From Methylophilaceae bacterium 11 (lineage in GTDB: Bacteria > Pseudomonadota > Gammaproteobacteria > Burkholderiales > Methylophilaceae), in contig JCKJ01000001.1 of NCBI GenBank assembly GCA_000525025.1, positions 186,001-250,000 of the forward strand: a stretch of DNA of 64,000 bases, in the 5' to 3' direction. Of the stretch, positions 42,797 to 53,479 are shown piece after piece; within the stretch, counting starts at the first letter, position 1, and every line of letters begins with the position of its first letter. Under the pieces are notes generated by a model that worked only from the letters and a program-made list of their open reading frames with translations, was not told where the DNA came from and made no database searches. The position numbers were made by a program, and so were the translations under genes.

Positions 42797-44028
42797 AAAG
42801 TTGGGGTATTCAATAGAGGTGGGGAATGTCTGCGTTGAAGGATTTGCTCAATGGCATAGGCTGCAAAAATGGCAATAAACGGGTCAAGTGGCAAATGGTA
42901 TCGATCCTGTGCCACGGTGAATATGGGGAGAACAAAGAAAAAAGCGCTGACCGCGAATAGCACATGGTGCCAAGGCAAGGGTTTGCGCTTGCATAGGTAA
43001 TAGAAGCCCAAGAGCGCGCAGCTTATCATCAGCCACCAATATAAGGTGGATAGCAGCTTGAGTACGAGCAGGCTGGTGCTATTCAGATGCTTATATAAAT
43101 CGCCGTTCCAAACAATGCCGATTGTCTCAGATTTATACGTAGTGATCGCCCGTTTCACCATCAGCTGCAAATAACTGAGCGGATTATGTGCGATGAAATC
43201 GACGGCTTGTTGCTTAAAATAACGGTCTCTTGCGACTTCATTCTCAAAGGCAATTTCGGGCAGTTCCATGTAGCCGCCATTGGATTGCGGGTTATTGCCC
43301 ATCCATAGATTGACCCCACCATTGGCTGAGACCAGTACAAACTGGTGAAATAAAGTATGGTTACGATACACCCAAGGCGCGAACAGGATGGCGGCAGTAA
43401 TCACCGCGATTGCGCCATGCACAATAGCATGCCGTAGTTTTTCGCCTGAAAACCAGCTGAGCGCTGGGAGTAGAGCCAACAAGGGTAGCGCAGTGGGGCG
43501 AATATACGTGGCGGCACAAATGCATGCACCCCACAGAATTGCCCGAAAGGTCGGTTGGAGTTGTTTGGAGCCCCATACATAAATAGCGGCCAGAATAAAG
43601 AAAATAAAAATAAGCTCACTGGCCAGAATGGTCGTAAACTCAATCAGGATAGGCCAACATGCAATGAAGATGGCAGTGAGGTTGGCTGCGACTTTACTTA
43701 AATAACGTGCTGCAATGGCATGTGCTAACCAGACAATGGCCGTACCAATCACAAGATTAAACAGTACGATCGGCAAGAACGATTTGCCAAACAAGAAGTA
43801 GAGTGCGGCATAGATGGCTGAAGTGCCGACTGGCCAATACACAGTAAGGTTGCCTGCCGGAAAAGCATAACCGTTGCCTGATGCAATACTATGTGCAAAT
43901 GCGTTATACAGGTAAGAATCGGCGACAGGATCTACTGCCACTAAAAATGCCCATACAGCACGCACTACAAAAGCAATGATGCAGATTGACAGTATGTTAA
44001 ATCGAGCAAGGCTATTGAACGCAGTCAT
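42793..44028 (-). CDS. ArnT/GT39-like membrane glycosyltransferase
   Basis: A 411-residue multi-pass protein. A conserved Asp-rich loop near the N-terminus (DPVADSYLYNAFA) and the following YWPVGTSAIYAALYFLFG region fit the GT-C/GT39 superfamily that uses polyprenyl-phosphate sugars. More than eight hydrophobic helices follow. The start ATG at 44028 is preferred over a codon nine bases earlier. It begins the unit with the transporter and UbiA fusion, suggesting sugar addition to an envelope polymer or protein. Confidence 0.85.
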   Translation of the reverse strand: MTAFNSLARFNILSICIIAFVVRAVWAFLVAVDPVADSYLYNAFAHSIASGNGYAFPAGNLTVYWPVGTSAIYAALYFLFGKSFLPIVLFNLVIGTAIVWLAHAIAARYLSKVAANLTAIFIACWPILIEFTTILASELIFIFFILAAIYVWGSKQLQPTFRAILWGACICAATYIRPTALPLLALLPALSWFSGEKLRHAIVHGAIAVITAAILFAPWVYRNHTLFHQFVLVSANGGVNLWMGNNPQSNGGYMELPEIAFENEVARDRYFKQQAVDFIAHNPLSYLQLMVKRAITTYKSETIGIVWNGDLYKHLNSTSLLVLKLLSTLYWWLMISCALLGFYYLCKRKPLPWHHVLFAVSAFFFVLPIFTVAQDRYHLPLDPFIAIFAAYAIEQILQRRHSPPLLNTPTL

Positions 44029-44147
44029 GCAATACATGAGTCTGGAAGAGTTAATAAGAGATTAACAAATTTTTACGCCCATTTGTTGTTCTCTCGCGCA
44101 ATCTATGTAGATTTTGTACGATTTCCCCCCAAATGGGGAGGGTGTGC

Positions 44148-44498
44148 TTACCGCAATACCTCAAGTTTAAGTGGCAGCGGGGTGCCCAGCCATTTTGCCT
44201 CTGCCGTATGTGCCAGATAATCATCTGCCAATAATGGGTGAATCAGCACAGATAGGCCTTGCCGTAAGGTGTCTATGCTGGCCATGGCGTAGTTGATGCA
44301 ATCTGCGGGAATATGCAGCTCAAACATAGGCTTGGGGTGTGGCCCAATCGACATGGGAATGAGCTGGCCGCGGTAAGTCAGCTGCGGAATATCTTGGATA
44401 ATCTGTTCACGCACTTGGGCTGCCAGCGCTGTTTGCTGTATATCAAAGTAAACATGGGCATGAAACGTGTTAATCGCGTAAGTGGTTGTCTTTTGCAT
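44148..44498 (-). CDS. DOPA 4,5-dioxygenase family protein
   Basis: A 116-residue protein with the family pattern: FHAHVYFD at the start, IGPHPKPMFELHI in the middle and LIHPLLADDYLAHT near the end, with His residues as likely metal ligands. Related enzymes open catechol-type rings, but most bacterial members have unknown substrates. Its start overlaps the previous gene by 29 bases, so translation may be coupled. Confidence 0.9.
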   Translation of the reverse strand: MQKTTTYAINTFHAHVYFDIQQTALAAQVREQIIQDIPQLTYRGQLIPMSIGPHPKPMFELHIPADCINYAMASIDTLRQGLSVLIHPLLADDYLAHTAEAKWLGTPLPLKLEVLR

Positions 44499-44748
44499 AA
44501 ACTTGCTTCAGCAGGGCGCGGCCCTGTATTCCTATCAGTAGACCGATAAATATTGCCAGCATGGCATACATCATGGTGAACAATACCTCATTGTAGGTTT
44601 GTCTATCAATACTATCCGCATATTTAAACAGCGCGATGATGCATAAAGCCAAACCAATCAACGTGGCCCAGGTGGCTATGAGCAAACATAGCAGGCCGAA
44701 AAACTTTTTAAGTCGACAATTGTGGATGCGATGGTAATGGGGAAGCAT
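44470..44748 (-). CDS. Small two-helix membrane protein
   Basis: A 92-residue protein with two membrane helices (about residues 17-41 and 57-77) and short basic ends. No domain is recognised. It overlaps the dioxygenase-like gene and is transcribed with it. A membrane or assembly role is only a guess. Confidence 0.62.
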   Translation of the reverse strand: MLPHYHRIHNCRLKKFFGLLCLLIATWATLIGLALCIIALFKYADSIDRQTYNEVLFTMMYAMLAIFIGLLIGIQGRALLKQVYAKDNHLRD

Positions 44749-44922
44749 GGCGCAAGAACTTAACGATGCATGGCAAGATGACTTGATGAAAAGATAGTCA
44801 GCTAGTGTAGACCCATGACTAGACCATTGAACACACGCATGACACGATGTTTTGTAAAAAATTATTGATATACTGACTCATCAGCCATTGTTATTGTTTA
44901 AACATCACTCAAGGAGCTCGTC

Positions 44923-45945
44923 ATGATTTTGCATCAAAAAGCCGTATTTAAGTTTATTGTGGCCGCATATTGTGTTTCAAGTATAAGTTTAAGTGTGGCG
45001 GGTGAGGCCATACCCGAGAGCAGCAAGCCGGTTACGGAGCAGCTAGTCAATACGCTGACTAAGTTATCTGGCGGCCCACATGCAGGCTATCGTGCTAATC
45101 ATGCAAAAGGCTTGGTGGTCAAAGGCGAGTTCACGCCTGCAACATCCGCCGCTAGCGTGACGAAAGCGGTGCATTTGCAAAGTGCAGCTACGCCAGTGAT
45201 TGTGCGTTTTTCCAACGCTACAGGCGTGCCTAATATCCCGGATGCCGACGGCAATGCTTTTCCCAAAGGGATTGCCATACGTTTTCAATTGGCCGATGGT
45301 AGCTATACCGATATCGTGAGTATTTCTGTCAATGCTTTTCCTGCCGCTACGCCAGAGGATTTTTTAGGCTTACTCAATGCGGTGGCCGCGTCCGGTCCAG
45401 AGGCAGCCAAACCAAGCCCGGTAGAACAGTTCTTGGGAAGCCATCCGGCAGCGTTAAAGTTCGTCACGACACCTAAACCTGCGCCAGTGAGTTTTGCCAC
45501 ACAAGCGTTTTATGGCGTGAATGCGTTTAAATTTACCAATGCCAAAGGCGAGGTGAGCTATGGCCGCTATCGCATAGAACCCATCAATGGACAGCAATTT
45601 TTGAGTAAGACAGAGCAAGAGAAAGCTGCACCGGATTATCTGATGCAGGAGCTCCCAGCCAGATTAATGAAAGAGGCCGCGAGTTATCGTATTTCTGTGC
45701 AGCTGGCCGATGCGGGTGACGAAGTGAACAACGCCACTGTCATTTGGCCTGATACTAGACGTGTGGTGGAGTTGGGCACGCTGACTATCCGTGCGGTGGA
45801 TCCGGACGGCAAGACCTTTGAAAAAAACAATATGTTCAATCCGCTTGTATTGGTAGATGGCATTGAGCCAAGTGCCGACCCTATCTTGCTAGCGAGGCCA
45901 TCGGCATACGCAGTCAGTTACGGCCGTAGGTTGAGTGGGCAATAA
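44923..45945 (+). CDS. Periplasmic catalase-family peroxidase
   Basis: A 340-residue protein with a signal peptide (about residues 1-27) and a catalase-like fold: GYRANHAKG, IVRFSNATGVPNIPDADGNA, and PRPS-like end region LARPSAYAVSYGRR with the heme-ligand Tyr. It is shorter than true catalase and belongs to the SrpA-type group that acts as a heme peroxidase. AAGGAG precedes the ATG. It converges with sodB across a terminator, fitting a stress context. Confidence 0.9.
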   Translation: MILHQKAVFKFIVAAYCVSSISLSVAGEAIPESSKPVTEQLVNTLTKLSGGPHAGYRANHAKGLVVKGEFTPATSAASVTKAVHLQSAATPVIVRFSNATGVPNIPDADGNAFPKGIAIRFQLADGSYTDIVSISVNAFPAATPEDFLGLLNAVAASGPEAAKPSPVEQFLGSHPAALKFVTTPKPAPVSFATQAFYGVNAFKFTNAKGEVSYGRYRIEPINGQQFLSKTEQEKAAPDYLMQELPARLMKEAASYRISVQLADAGDEVNNATVIWPDTRRVVELGTLTIRAVDPDGKTFEKNNMFNPLVLVDGIEPSADPILLARPSAYAVSYGRRLSGQ

Positions 45946-45956
45946 TCAGCAAGTAA

Positions 45957-45986
45957 TAAAAAAAGGCGCTATTGAGCGCCTTTTTT
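45957..45986. terminator. Bidirectional terminator
   Basis: A stem AGGCGCT/AGCGCCT with A run and T run, between convergent peroxidase and sodB genes; it resembles the hairpin at 30174. Confidence 0.87.
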
Positions 45987-46003
45987 ATCATCCACTTTAC
46001 AGA

Positions 46004-46588
46004 TTAAGCAGCAAAATTAGCAGCAGCAAAATCCCAGTTCGCTAATGAAGCTAAGAATACTTCAACGAACTTAGCACGCGCATTGCGGTAATCAATGTAA
46101 TAAGCGTGTTCCCACACATCAATGGTCAATAATGCGGTATCGGCAGTCGTCAATGGGGTGCCAGCTGCACCAGTGTTGACAATGTCTACTGAGCCATCGG
46201 CTTTTTTCACTAACCATGTCCAGCCAGAACCAAAATTGCCTACGGCTGAAGCTTGAAATGCTTTTTTGAACTCGTCAAAAGAGCCCCATTTTTTGTTGAT
46301 CGCATCGGCCAATGCACCAGTAGGTGCGCCGCCACCGTTTGGTGTTAAGCTGCTCCAAAAGAAGGTGTGGTTCCAGATTTGTGCAGAATTGTTATAGATG
46401 CCGCCGGAAGATTTTTTGATGATGTCTTCCAAGCTGCTGTTTTCAAACTCTGTGCCTTTGATCAGGTTGTTCAAATTAGTGACATAAGTTTGGTGGTGCT
46501 TACCGTAGTGAAACTCTAAAGTTTCTTCTGAAATATGAGGCGCTAAAGCATTTTTAGCATAGGGCAGTGCTGGTAGTGTATGTTCCAT
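46004..46588 (-). CDS. sodB: Superoxide dismutase (Fe type)
   Basis: A 194-residue enzyme converting superoxide to peroxide. Metal ligands can be placed in [19 protein letters not shown], and [13 protein letters not shown], and [13 protein letters not shown] matches the iron form. No signal peptide. AGGAAAAA lies upstream of the ATG. Length is usual for bacterial FeSOD. Confidence 0.95.
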   Translation of the reverse strand: MEHTLPALPYAKNALAPHISEETLEFHYGKHHQTYVTNLNNLIKGTEFENSSLEDIIKKSSGGIYNNSAQIWNHTFFWSSLTPNGGGAPTGALADAINKKWGSFDEFKKAFQASAVGNFGSGWTWLVKKADGSVDIVNTGAAGTPLTTADTALLTIDVWEHAYYIDYRNARAKFVEVFLASLANWDFAAANFAA

Positions 46589-46701
46589 GGTTTTTTTCCT
46601 AACAGGTTAAAAATTATTATTGGCACGTCTGAATGGTCACGTCTTAATCTTATAGATGCGCCCAATGGGTGACAGTTTCAAGGCCTAAATCAAATTTTTA
46701 T

Positions 46702-47583
46702 TCATTTCTTTTTCGCGCGCGGGTGTGCGGCGTCATACACCTTGGTGAGATGTTGGTAATCTAAATGCGTATAGACCTGCGTGGTGCTGATGTTGGCGTG
46801 CCCAAGCATTTCTTGCACTGCACGCAAATCTCCACTGGATTGCAATACATGTGTGGCAAAGCTGTGACGTAACATATGCGGATGCACGGCAGTATGTAAG
46901 CCTTGTTTAATCGACCAGGCTTTCATGCGGTATTCAATATTACGTCCAGAAATACGTCGGCCTTGCTTGCTGATAAACACCGCTTTTTCGCTGGGGTTGC
47001 GCATGAGCATGCTGGCGCGCAATGGCAGCCAAGTTTGAATGGCCTGCGCGGCATGCGTGCCTATGGGCACGATGCGCGTTTTATTGCCCTTACCTGTAAC
47101 CAGTACCGTGCCTTCAGAAAAGTCGATATGGTCGATATTCAATCCAACCAACTCGCTCAAGCGCAGACCGGAAGAATAAAACAACTCCAAGATGGCATGG
47201 TCACGTTGGCTTAGGACATCATCCTCTTGAATATCCACCAGTTTAGTGGCTTGCTCAATGGATAGTGCTTGCGGTAGCGTTTTGGGGGATTTCGGCGCGC
47301 GCATGCCAATCACTGGGTTATGCTTAAATTGATGGCGTTGTACTAAGTAATCAAAGAAGCCGCGCCAGCTGGACAACATGCGGGCAATGCTTTTGCCGCC
47401 GAGCCCTTTGCCGTGCAAGGTGGCCACGTATTTGCGCACTTGTGCTACTTGTATGCTGCTCAATGCGCTAGGCTGGCTAAGTAACAGTAACTGCTGAATG
47501 TCACGCGCATAGTTGTTGCGCGTGTTGTCGCTCAAGCCGCGCTCAAAATGTAGAAAGTCTAGGTATTGATTGAGGTAATCCAA
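46702..47583 (-). CDS. xerC: Tyrosine recombinase XerC
   Basis: A 293-residue recombinase with the family arrangement: N-terminal core-binding domain (LHFERGLSDNTRNNYARD), catalytic Arg in SSGLRLSEL, HPHMLRHSFATH, LGHANISTTQVYTH with the Tyr nucleophile. XerC with XerD resolves chromosome dimers at dif. It is the last gene of the dapF-DUF484-xerC unit, an order found in many gamma- and betaproteobacteria, so it is chromosomal and not part of a mobile element. Confidence 0.95.
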   Translation of the reverse strand: MDYLNQYLDFLHFERGLSDNTRNNYARDIQQLLLLSQPSALSSIQVAQVRKYVATLHGKGLGGKSIARMLSSWRGFFDYLVQRHQFKHNPVIGMRAPKSPKTLPQALSIEQATKLVDIQEDDVLSQRDHAILELFYSSGLRLSELVGLNIDHIDFSEGTVLVTGKGNKTRIVPIGTHAAQAIQTWLPLRASMLMRNPSEKAVFISKQGRRISGRNIEYRMKAWSIKQGLHTAVHPHMLRHSFATHVLQSSGDLRAVQEMLGHANISTTQVYTHLDYQHLTKVYDAAHPRAKKK

Positions 47584-47599
47584 TGTTGATGAATATAGT

Positions 47600-48241
47600 T
47601 TAATTGATATAGCGTAATAGGGATGCGCTCACCAACTCACCTATACGAGATAAAAACAGCGTGCCCATACCTGGGTAGAAGCGGGTTGCATTGGCGCTCG
47701 GTAATACCAATACGCCAAACGTGTCTTTGCCGCGCATCGGAATAATCGCGATAGAGGCGGGTGGCTCGCTAAACCAGCCTGCAATATCCACACTGGGCAT
47801 GGGGCCACAATAAGGCTGCGATAAATCTTTTGCCCAGTTTTTCAAGGCGTCGTCCGCTACAATAAAGGCGCTGATGCTATCTGCTAAGAGGCTAGAGCTA
47901 GACCAAAGCTTGAGCTGGCTGTCAGGTAAGTCAAAGTAATCACGTAAATAAGCCGTCAGATGTGCGTTTAATTGCTCAAAATTGGGCGCGCCCAACAAGC
48001 CAATGGTGAGCCTGTGCACTTTGTCGGCAGTCGCTTCATTTTCTTCCGCATTCAAAATCAATTCCGTGAATTTAGATTCCAGAATGCGGATTTTATCGCG
48101 TTGTGCCAATTGCTGGCGTTGTGCTAGCGAAATCGCGCCATCGCCATGCGGGCTGGGCAAAAAGATTTCGGCGAGCAAATGCGCGTTGTGCTCAAAAAAC
48201 TCTGGGTGCGCTTTTAAATAGGCTTTGATTTCATTTTCCAT
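47600..48241 (-). CDS. DUF484 family protein
   Basis: A 213-residue protein with GAF-like fold. The start (EIKAYLKAHPEFFEHNAHLL) and ISLAQRQQLAQRDKI helix are typical. It always occurs between dapF and xerC in this group, with unknown function. It lies 16 bases ahead of xerC. Confidence 0.93.
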   Translation of the reverse strand: MENEIKAYLKAHPEFFEHNAHLLAEIFLPSPHGDGAISLAQRQQLAQRDKIRILESKFTELILNAEENEATADKVHRLTIGLLGAPNFEQLNAHLTAYLRDYFDLPDSQLKLWSSSSLLADSISAFIVADDALKNWAKDLSQPYCGPMPSVDIAGWFSEPPASIAIIPMRGKDTFGVLVLPSANATRFYPGMGTLFLSRIGELVSASLLRYIN

Positions 48242-48277
48242 ACGTGACTTTCTGGTGCTTAAGTTAAATATTATGCG

Positions 48278-49108
48278 TTAAATATTGATTTCGCCATCGA
48301 ATACGATTTCTGCGGGGCCGGTCATCATCACAGGTTTTCCTTCACCCTCCCAAGCAATGTTGAGATTGCCGCCCCGGGTGTTGACCAGTACCGGAGAGGA
48401 CAGTAAGCCAAGCTGAATGCCACTCACAGCGGCAGCACATGCACCGGTGCCGCAGGCCAAGGTTTCGCCACTGCCACGCTCATACACCCGTAAGTTGATT
48501 TCATGTGGACTTACGACTTGCATAAATCCAGCATTCACGCGTTGCGGAAAACGCGGATGTGCTTCTATTTGCGGGCCATATTCAGCCACAGGGGCTGTGT
48601 TCACATCGTTCACGACCGTCACCGCATGGGGGTTGCCCATGGAGACTGCGGATATCTGTATCTCCGCTTGTGCCAGCGCTAGCGGGTACAAGGTTTGTTG
48701 TGCAGCTGCGTCAAATGGAATTTGCGCGGGCGTAAATTTTGGTGCGCCCATGTTCACGGTCACTTGGCCATCGTCTTGTAGCTTGAGCGTGATCACACCA
48801 CTGGCAGTTTCGACCGTGATTTCATGTTTTTTCGTTAAATGCTTATCCACTACAAAACGCACAAAACAACGTGCACCATTGCCGCATTGCTCTACTTCGC
48901 CACCATCGGCATTAAAAATGCGATAACGGAAATCGACATTGGGCGTAGCGGTTTTCTCTACCATCAGTAATTGATCGCAACCCACGCCAAAGTAACGATT
49001 AGCGATGTGTCGGATTTGTGCTGCAGTGAGTGAAATGGGCTGGGTATAACTGTCAATCACAACAAAATCGTTGCCAGTGCCCTGCATTTTTGTAAAGTTA
49101 AGTTTCAT
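48278..49108 (-). CDS. dapF: Diaminopimelate epimerase
   Basis: A 276-residue enzyme turning L,L- to meso-diaminopimelate for lysine and peptidoglycan. The two catalytic cysteines lie in EQCGNGARC and LACGTGACA. The start [15 protein letters not shown] is usual; the ATG at 49108 is chosen over an upstream frame. It is divergent from metK with a 179-base gap. Confidence 0.96.
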   Translation of the reverse strand: MKLNFTKMQGTGNDFVVIDSYTQPISLTAAQIRHIANRYFGVGCDQLLMVEKTATPNVDFRYRIFNADGGEVEQCGNGARCFVRFVVDKHLTKKHEITVETASGVITLKLQDDGQVTVNMGAPKFTPAQIPFDAAAQQTLYPLALAQAEIQISAVSMGNPHAVTVVNDVNTAPVAEYGPQIEAHPRFPQRVNAGFMQVVSPHEINLRVYERGSGETLACGTGACAAAVSGIQLGLLSSPVLVNTRGGNLNIAWEGEGKPVMMTGPAEIVFDGEINI

Positions 49109-49287
49109 ATTGCCGATGATAGTGCATAGTGTTGCGTGGAAGTTAGCACGCCCGTACAAAATAATTTTTATGGGGTGCGAACTTAATTTCCACTACAATA
49201 CCAAATTCGTTGTCCTGATGCACTTGCTTTAGCCTTTAGTCGGTGTGTCATTTCAAACTTTTTTTATTTATATTTTCAAGGCGCATC

Positions 49288-50451
49288 ATGACTCAATATC
49301 TTTTTACTTCCGAATCTGTTTCTGAAGGCCATCCAGACAAGCTGGCTGACCAAGTATCCGACAGCATTTTAGACGCAATTTTAGCGCAAGACCCTACCGC
49401 ACGTGTGGCTGCGGAAACCCTCGCCAATACTGGTTTAGTAGTGTTGGCCGGTGAAATTACTACCACAGCCAATGTGGATTACATCAAAGTAGCACGCGAT
49501 GCGATAAAACGCATTGGTTACGACAATACTGAATATGGCATTGATTACAAAGGTTGTGCCGTGCTGGTGGCGTATGACAAACAATCGCCCGACATTGCAC
49601 AAGGCGTAGATAACGCCAATGACGATCCGTTAGACCAAGGTGCCGGCGACCAAGGCCTGATGTTTGGCTATGCTGTGAATGAAACACCACAATTAATGCC
49701 ATTGCCGATTTGGCTCAGCCACCGCATTATGGAGCGTCAAGCGCAGTTGCGTAAAGATGGCCGTTTGCCATGGTTGCGTCCGGATGCCAAATCACAAGTG
49801 ACCATCCAGTATGTTGATGGCAAACCACATAAAATCGATACGGTCTTGGTATCCACACAACATGCGCCAGAAATGACGCTGGAAGCCATTCGCGAAGCAA
49901 CCATTGAAGAAATCATCAAGCCCATGTTGCCGCAAGAGCTGATTAAAGGCGAAATCAAATATTTGGTGAATCCAACCGGCCGTTTTGTGGTGGGTGGTCC
50001 ACAAGGGGATTGCGGTTTAACTGGCCGCAAAATCATTGTGGATACTTACGGCGGCGCAGCGCCACACGGTGGCGGTGCATTCTCGGGTAAAGATCCTTCC
50101 AAAGTAGACCGTTCTGCTGCTTATGCTGGGCGCTATGTGGCTAAAAATATTGTCGCAGCGGGGTTGGCTGATAAGTGCTTGGTGCAAGTGAGCTACGCGA
50201 TTGGTGTGGCACAACCGACCAGCGTGATGGTGGAGACTTATGGCACAGGCAAGGTTTCTAACGAAGTATTGACTGCGTTGGTGCGCGAGCACTTTGATTT
50301 GCGTCCGAAAGGCATCGTCAAAATGTTGGATTTACTACGCCCTATCTACGCAAAAACCGCAGCCTATGGCCATTTTGGTCGTGATGAGCCAGAGTTTACA
50401 TGGGAAAGCACGGATAAAGCTGCAGCGCTTAGGGCAGCGGCTGGTTTGTAA
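49288..50451 (+). CDS. metK: S-adenosylmethionine synthetase
   Basis: A 387-residue enzyme making SAM from methionine and ATP. Signatures: [23 protein letters not shown] and [19 protein letters not shown] at 49288 with AAGG upstream; an upstream frame lacks these. It is in the same region as ahcY and metF, which recycle the SAM product. No SAM riboswitch is visible in front of it. Confidence 0.97.
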   Translation: MTQYLFTSESVSEGHPDKLADQVSDSILDAILAQDPTARVAAETLANTGLVVLAGEITTTANVDYIKVARDAIKRIGYDNTEYGIDYKGCAVLVAYDKQSPDIAQGVDNANDDPLDQGAGDQGLMFGYAVNETPQLMPLPIWLSHRIMERQAQLRKDGRLPWLRPDAKSQVTIQYVDGKPHKIDTVLVSTQHAPEMTLEAIREATIEEIIKPMLPQELIKGEIKYLVNPTGRFVVGGPQGDCGLTGRKIIVDTYGGAAPHGGGAFSGKDPSKVDRSAAYAGRYVAKNIVAAGLADKCLVQVSYAIGVAQPTSVMVETYGTGKVSNEVLTALVREHFDLRPKGIVKMLDLLRPIYAKTAAYGHFGRDEPEFTWESTDKAAALRAAAGL

Positions 50452-50478
50452 AGAATTTACATTCTTTTTAAGTGAGAT

Positions 50479-50504
50479 AAAGGGGGCTTTTTAGCCCTCT
50501 TTTC
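50479..50504 (+). terminator. Terminator after metK
   Basis: A stem AGGGGGCT/AGCCCTCT with a T4 loop and T run, 27 bases after the stop codon. Confidence 0.75.
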
Positions 50505-50529
50505 TTTGCATCTAAGGCTTTGTTTTTAA

Positions 50530-51783
50530 GTGAAAATGTTACTTACTATGCTTAAGACCATTCCTACAAATCAAGTGATCGTTGGTATGCATATCCATGC
50601 GCTCAAAGGTGCGTGGGTAGATCATCCCTTCTGGAAAACCAAGTTTATCCTGGACGATATTCAGGACTTGAAAAAATTGCAGGCCAGTATTATCAAGGAA
50701 GTGGTCATCGATACATCCAAAGGATTGGATGTGCCTGAAGTCCATTCAGCCGAAGTCGTCAATAATGACCAAGCCGAATCGACAGTGCAGATAGAAACGG
50801 TCTCTGCAAAAGAGGCTGTGGCGACTAAGATTGAAAAAAACGCGATTGAAGTAGAGTTGCTGCAAGCGTCAAAAATAATTAAAGAATCTAAGCGTGCAGT
50901 CGCTTCCATGTTTAAAGATGTGCGATTAGGTAAAGTGGTGGATTCCACAGCGGTAATACCTTTGGTAGAAGAAATTGCGGCCTCCATTAAACGTAACGAA
51001 GGCGCACTCATCAGCCTAGTACGGTTGAAAACACAGGATGACTATACCTACATGCATTCGGTGGCCGTTTGCGCCATGATGACAGCATTAGCAAAAGAAT
51101 TGGGTTTGGGTGATACGGAAGTCAGGCAAGCGGGGTTAGCTGGTTTAATGCATGACATTGGCAAAGCGGCAATACCGCTGGAGGTGTTGAATAAGCCAGG
51201 GGCGCTGACAGAGCAAGAGTTTAATTTGGTCAAATTACATCCGGAAAAAGGGCATGCATTTATGCTGCATGCGCAGATAGAAGACGATGTAAGTTTAGAT
51301 GTTTGCTTGCATCATCATGAAAAAATCGATGGTTCCGGTTACCCCAAGCAGCTAAAAGGCGATCAAATTAGCATCTTTGCCAAGATGGGAGCGGTGTGCG
51401 ATGTGTATGATGCGGTGACATCTAACCGACCTTACAAGGATGGTTGGGAACCTGGGGTCTCGCTCCAGCGTATGGCGCAATGGAAAAATCATTTTGATGA
51501 AACCGTATTCAAAGCCTTTGTAAAAAGCGTCGGTATTTATCCCATCGGTTCGGTAGTGCTACTTAAGTCCGGTCGTTTAGCAGTGGTGATTGATCAATCG
51601 CCAAAAACACTGTTGCAGCCGATAGTGAAAGTGTTTTTTTCTACTAAATCTAGAGCACGTATTCAAATTGAGATTGTCGATCTATCCAAACCCAGTGCCA
51701 TGGATGAGATTGTGGGTCACGAGTCTGCGCATACTTGGGGAATTGATGATGTGCATGAACTTTGGACGCCGGTGGACGCCTAA
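50530..51783 (+). CDS. HD-GYP domain protein, likely cyclic-di-GMP phosphodiesterase
   Basis: Up to 417 residues. An N-terminal DUF3391 region (VGMHIHALKGAWVDHPFWKTKF), a variable linker and the HD-GYP domain with MHDIGKAAIP, HHEKIDGSGYP. HD-GYP enzymes degrade c-di-GMP; HD and GYP residues are intact. The start is uncertain: GTG at 50530, ATG at 50536 or ATG at 50548. It stands alone between metK and the riboswitch of ahcY. Confidence 0.9.
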   Translation: MKMLLTMLKTIPTNQVIVGMHIHALKGAWVDHPFWKTKFILDDIQDLKKLQASIIKEVVIDTSKGLDVPEVHSAEVVNNDQAESTVQIETVSAKEAVATKIEKNAIEVELLQASKIIKESKRAVASMFKDVRLGKVVDSTAVIPLVEEIAASIKRNEGALISLVRLKTQDDYTYMHSVAVCAMMTALAKELGLGDTEVRQAGLAGLMHDIGKAAIPLEVLNKPGALTEQEFNLVKLHPEKGHAFMLHAQIEDDVSLDVCLHHHEKIDGSGYPKQLKGDQISIFAKMGAVCDVYDAVTSNRPYKDGWEPGVSLQRMAQWKNHFDETVFKAFVKSVGIYPIGSVVLLKSGRLAVVIDQSPKTLLQPIVKVFFSTKSRARIQIEIVDLSKPSAMDEIVGHESAHTWGIDDVHELWTPVDA

Positions 51784-51836
51784 CTTGGTAATGCTTGGGT
51801 TTTGGCAAATAATTGATTTAACGATATAATGTTGTC

Positions 51837-51911
51837 CTTCTGAGGAACGCTGCGAGAGCAATTCCCAAGCTCCCAGGCTCAGAGATGTTGTAAACGGCGT
51901 TCACTTTTAAT
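51837..51911 (+). promoter_or_regulatory. S-adenosylhomocysteine riboswitch
   Basis: The leader of ahcY contains the typical elements: CTGAGGAACGCTGCGAG, CCCAGGCTCAG and AACGGCGTTCAC, as in SAH riboswitches ahead of ahcY in beta- and gammaproteobacteria. CTGAG pairs with CTCAG, and GAACGC with GCGTTC forms the pseudoknot. Binding of SAH should raise ahcY expression. A further GGTGAGCG at 51936 may form an alternative pair. Confidence 0.93.
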
Positions 51912-51994
51912 CACTGTGCGAGCACGGAATATAAAGGTGAGCGTAGGCCTCCAGATTGTTTCCTTGCTCAGTTTTCATTCATTTAAGGAAGATT

Positions 51995-53404
51995 ATGAAT
52001 ACTGTAGCTGACTTCAAAGACTATGTAATTGCAGACTTAAGCCTAGCAGGCTGGGGTCGCAAAGAAATTGCGATTGCCGAAACCGAAATGCCAGGCTTAA
52101 TGGCGATTCGCGAAGAGTACGCAAAAGCGCAACCACTTAAAGGTGCGCGTATTACTGGTTCATTACACATGACCATTCAAACCGCAGTGTTGATCGAAAC
52201 ACTGAAAGACTTAGGCGCCGATGTACGTTGGGCTTCTTGCAATATCTACTCCACGCAAGACCATGCCGCCGCCGCTATAGCAGCAACAGGTACGCCTGTA
52301 TTTGCGGTCAAAGGTGAATCACTAGAAGAGTACTGGGATTACACCCATCGTATTTTCGAGTGGACCGATGGTGGCTACACTAACATGATTCTGGATGATG
52401 GTGGCGATGCGACACTCTTGCTACACCTAGGTACGCGCGCAGAGAAAGATTTGTCCGTAGTGGCGAATCCAAGCTCAGAAGAAGAAATCTGCCTGTTCAA
52501 TAGCATTAAAGCCAAGCTGAAAACAGATCCAACTTGGTATTCCACACGTTTAAGCCAAGTCAAAGGCGTGACAGAAGAAACTACTACTGGTGTCCATCGT
52601 TTGTATCAAATGCATAAAGAAGGCAAGTTGGCTTTCCCTGCGATTAACGTGAATGATTCTGTCACCAAATCTAAATTTGATAACCTATATGGCTGTCGTG
52701 AATCATTGGTCGATGGCATCAAACGTGCCACCGATGTGATGATTGCCGGTAAAGTGGCAGTGGTAGCGGGCTATGGCGACGTAGGTAAAGGTTCTGCCCA
52801 AGCATTGCGTGCTTTGTCTGCACAAGTGTGGGTGACTGAGATTGATCCAATTTGTGCGCTGCAAGCGGCGATGGAAGGCTATCGCGTAGTGACCATGGAT
52901 TACGCGGCTGAGCATGCCGATATTTTTGTGACGGCAACAGGTAACTACCATGTGATTACCCATGCCCATATGGCAAAAATGAAAGACCAAGCCATCGTAT
53001 GTAATATTGGCCATTTCGATAATGAAATTGATGTTGCCTCACTCGAAAAATATCAGTGGGACGAAATCAAACCACAAGTAGACCATGTGATTTTCCCGGA
53101 CGGCAAACGCATTATCTTGTTGGCAAAAGGACGTTTGGTTAACTTGGGCTGCGGTACAGGTCACCCAAGCTATGTGATGAGCTCCAGCTTTGCCAACCAA
53201 ACCATTGCGCAGATTGAGCTATTTACGCAAACAGCTCAATACCCAGTAGGTGTGTATACCTTACCTAAACATTTGGACGAAAAAGTGGCCGTACTGCAGT
53301 TGAAAAAACTCAATGCGCAATTGACAACGTTGACCGATCAACAAGCGGCATATATCGGCGTGGCAAAAACCGGCCCTTATAAACCAGACCACTATCGCTA
53401 CTAA
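51995..53404 (+). CDS. ahcY: Adenosylhomocysteinase
   Basis: A 469-residue enzyme that splits SAH to adenosine and homocysteine, relieving inhibition of methyltransferases. NAD-binding [16 protein letters not shown] and the catalytic [16 protein letters not shown] region are conserved; the end KPDHYRY is typical. ATG at 51995 has AAGGAAG upstream. It is controlled by the SAH riboswitch and begins the ahcY-holin-like-metF unit. Confidence 0.97.
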   Translation: MNTVADFKDYVIADLSLAGWGRKEIAIAETEMPGLMAIREEYAKAQPLKGARITGSLHMTIQTAVLIETLKDLGADVRWASCNIYSTQDHAAAAIAATGTPVFAVKGESLEEYWDYTHRIFEWTDGGYTNMILDDGGDATLLLHLGTRAEKDLSVVANPSSEEEICLFNSIKAKLKTDPTWYSTRLSQVKGVTEETTTGVHRLYQMHKEGKLAFPAINVNDSVTKSKFDNLYGCRESLVDGIKRATDVMIAGKVAVVAGYGDVGKGSAQALRALSAQVWVTEIDPICALQAAMEGYRVVTMDYAAEHADIFVTATGNYHVITHAHMAKMKDQAIVCNIGHFDNEIDVASLEKYQWDEIKPQVDHVIFPDGKRIILLAKGRLVNLGCGTGHPSYVMSSSFANQTIAQIELFTQTAQYPVGVYTLPKHLDEKVAVLQLKKLNAQLTTLTDQQAAYIGVAKTGPYKPDHYRY

Positions 53405-53479
53405 TATCACATGTAGCTGCTAGAAAAAGTGGTGTAGTCAGTGCTACACTGGCTGCACCATTATCTTTGGGAGTGTGTG

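Noticed and set aside
46702-47583. Tyrosine recombinase as a second mobile element integrase
   Set aside because: The order dapF-DUF484-xerC and sequence features identify the housekeeping XerC.
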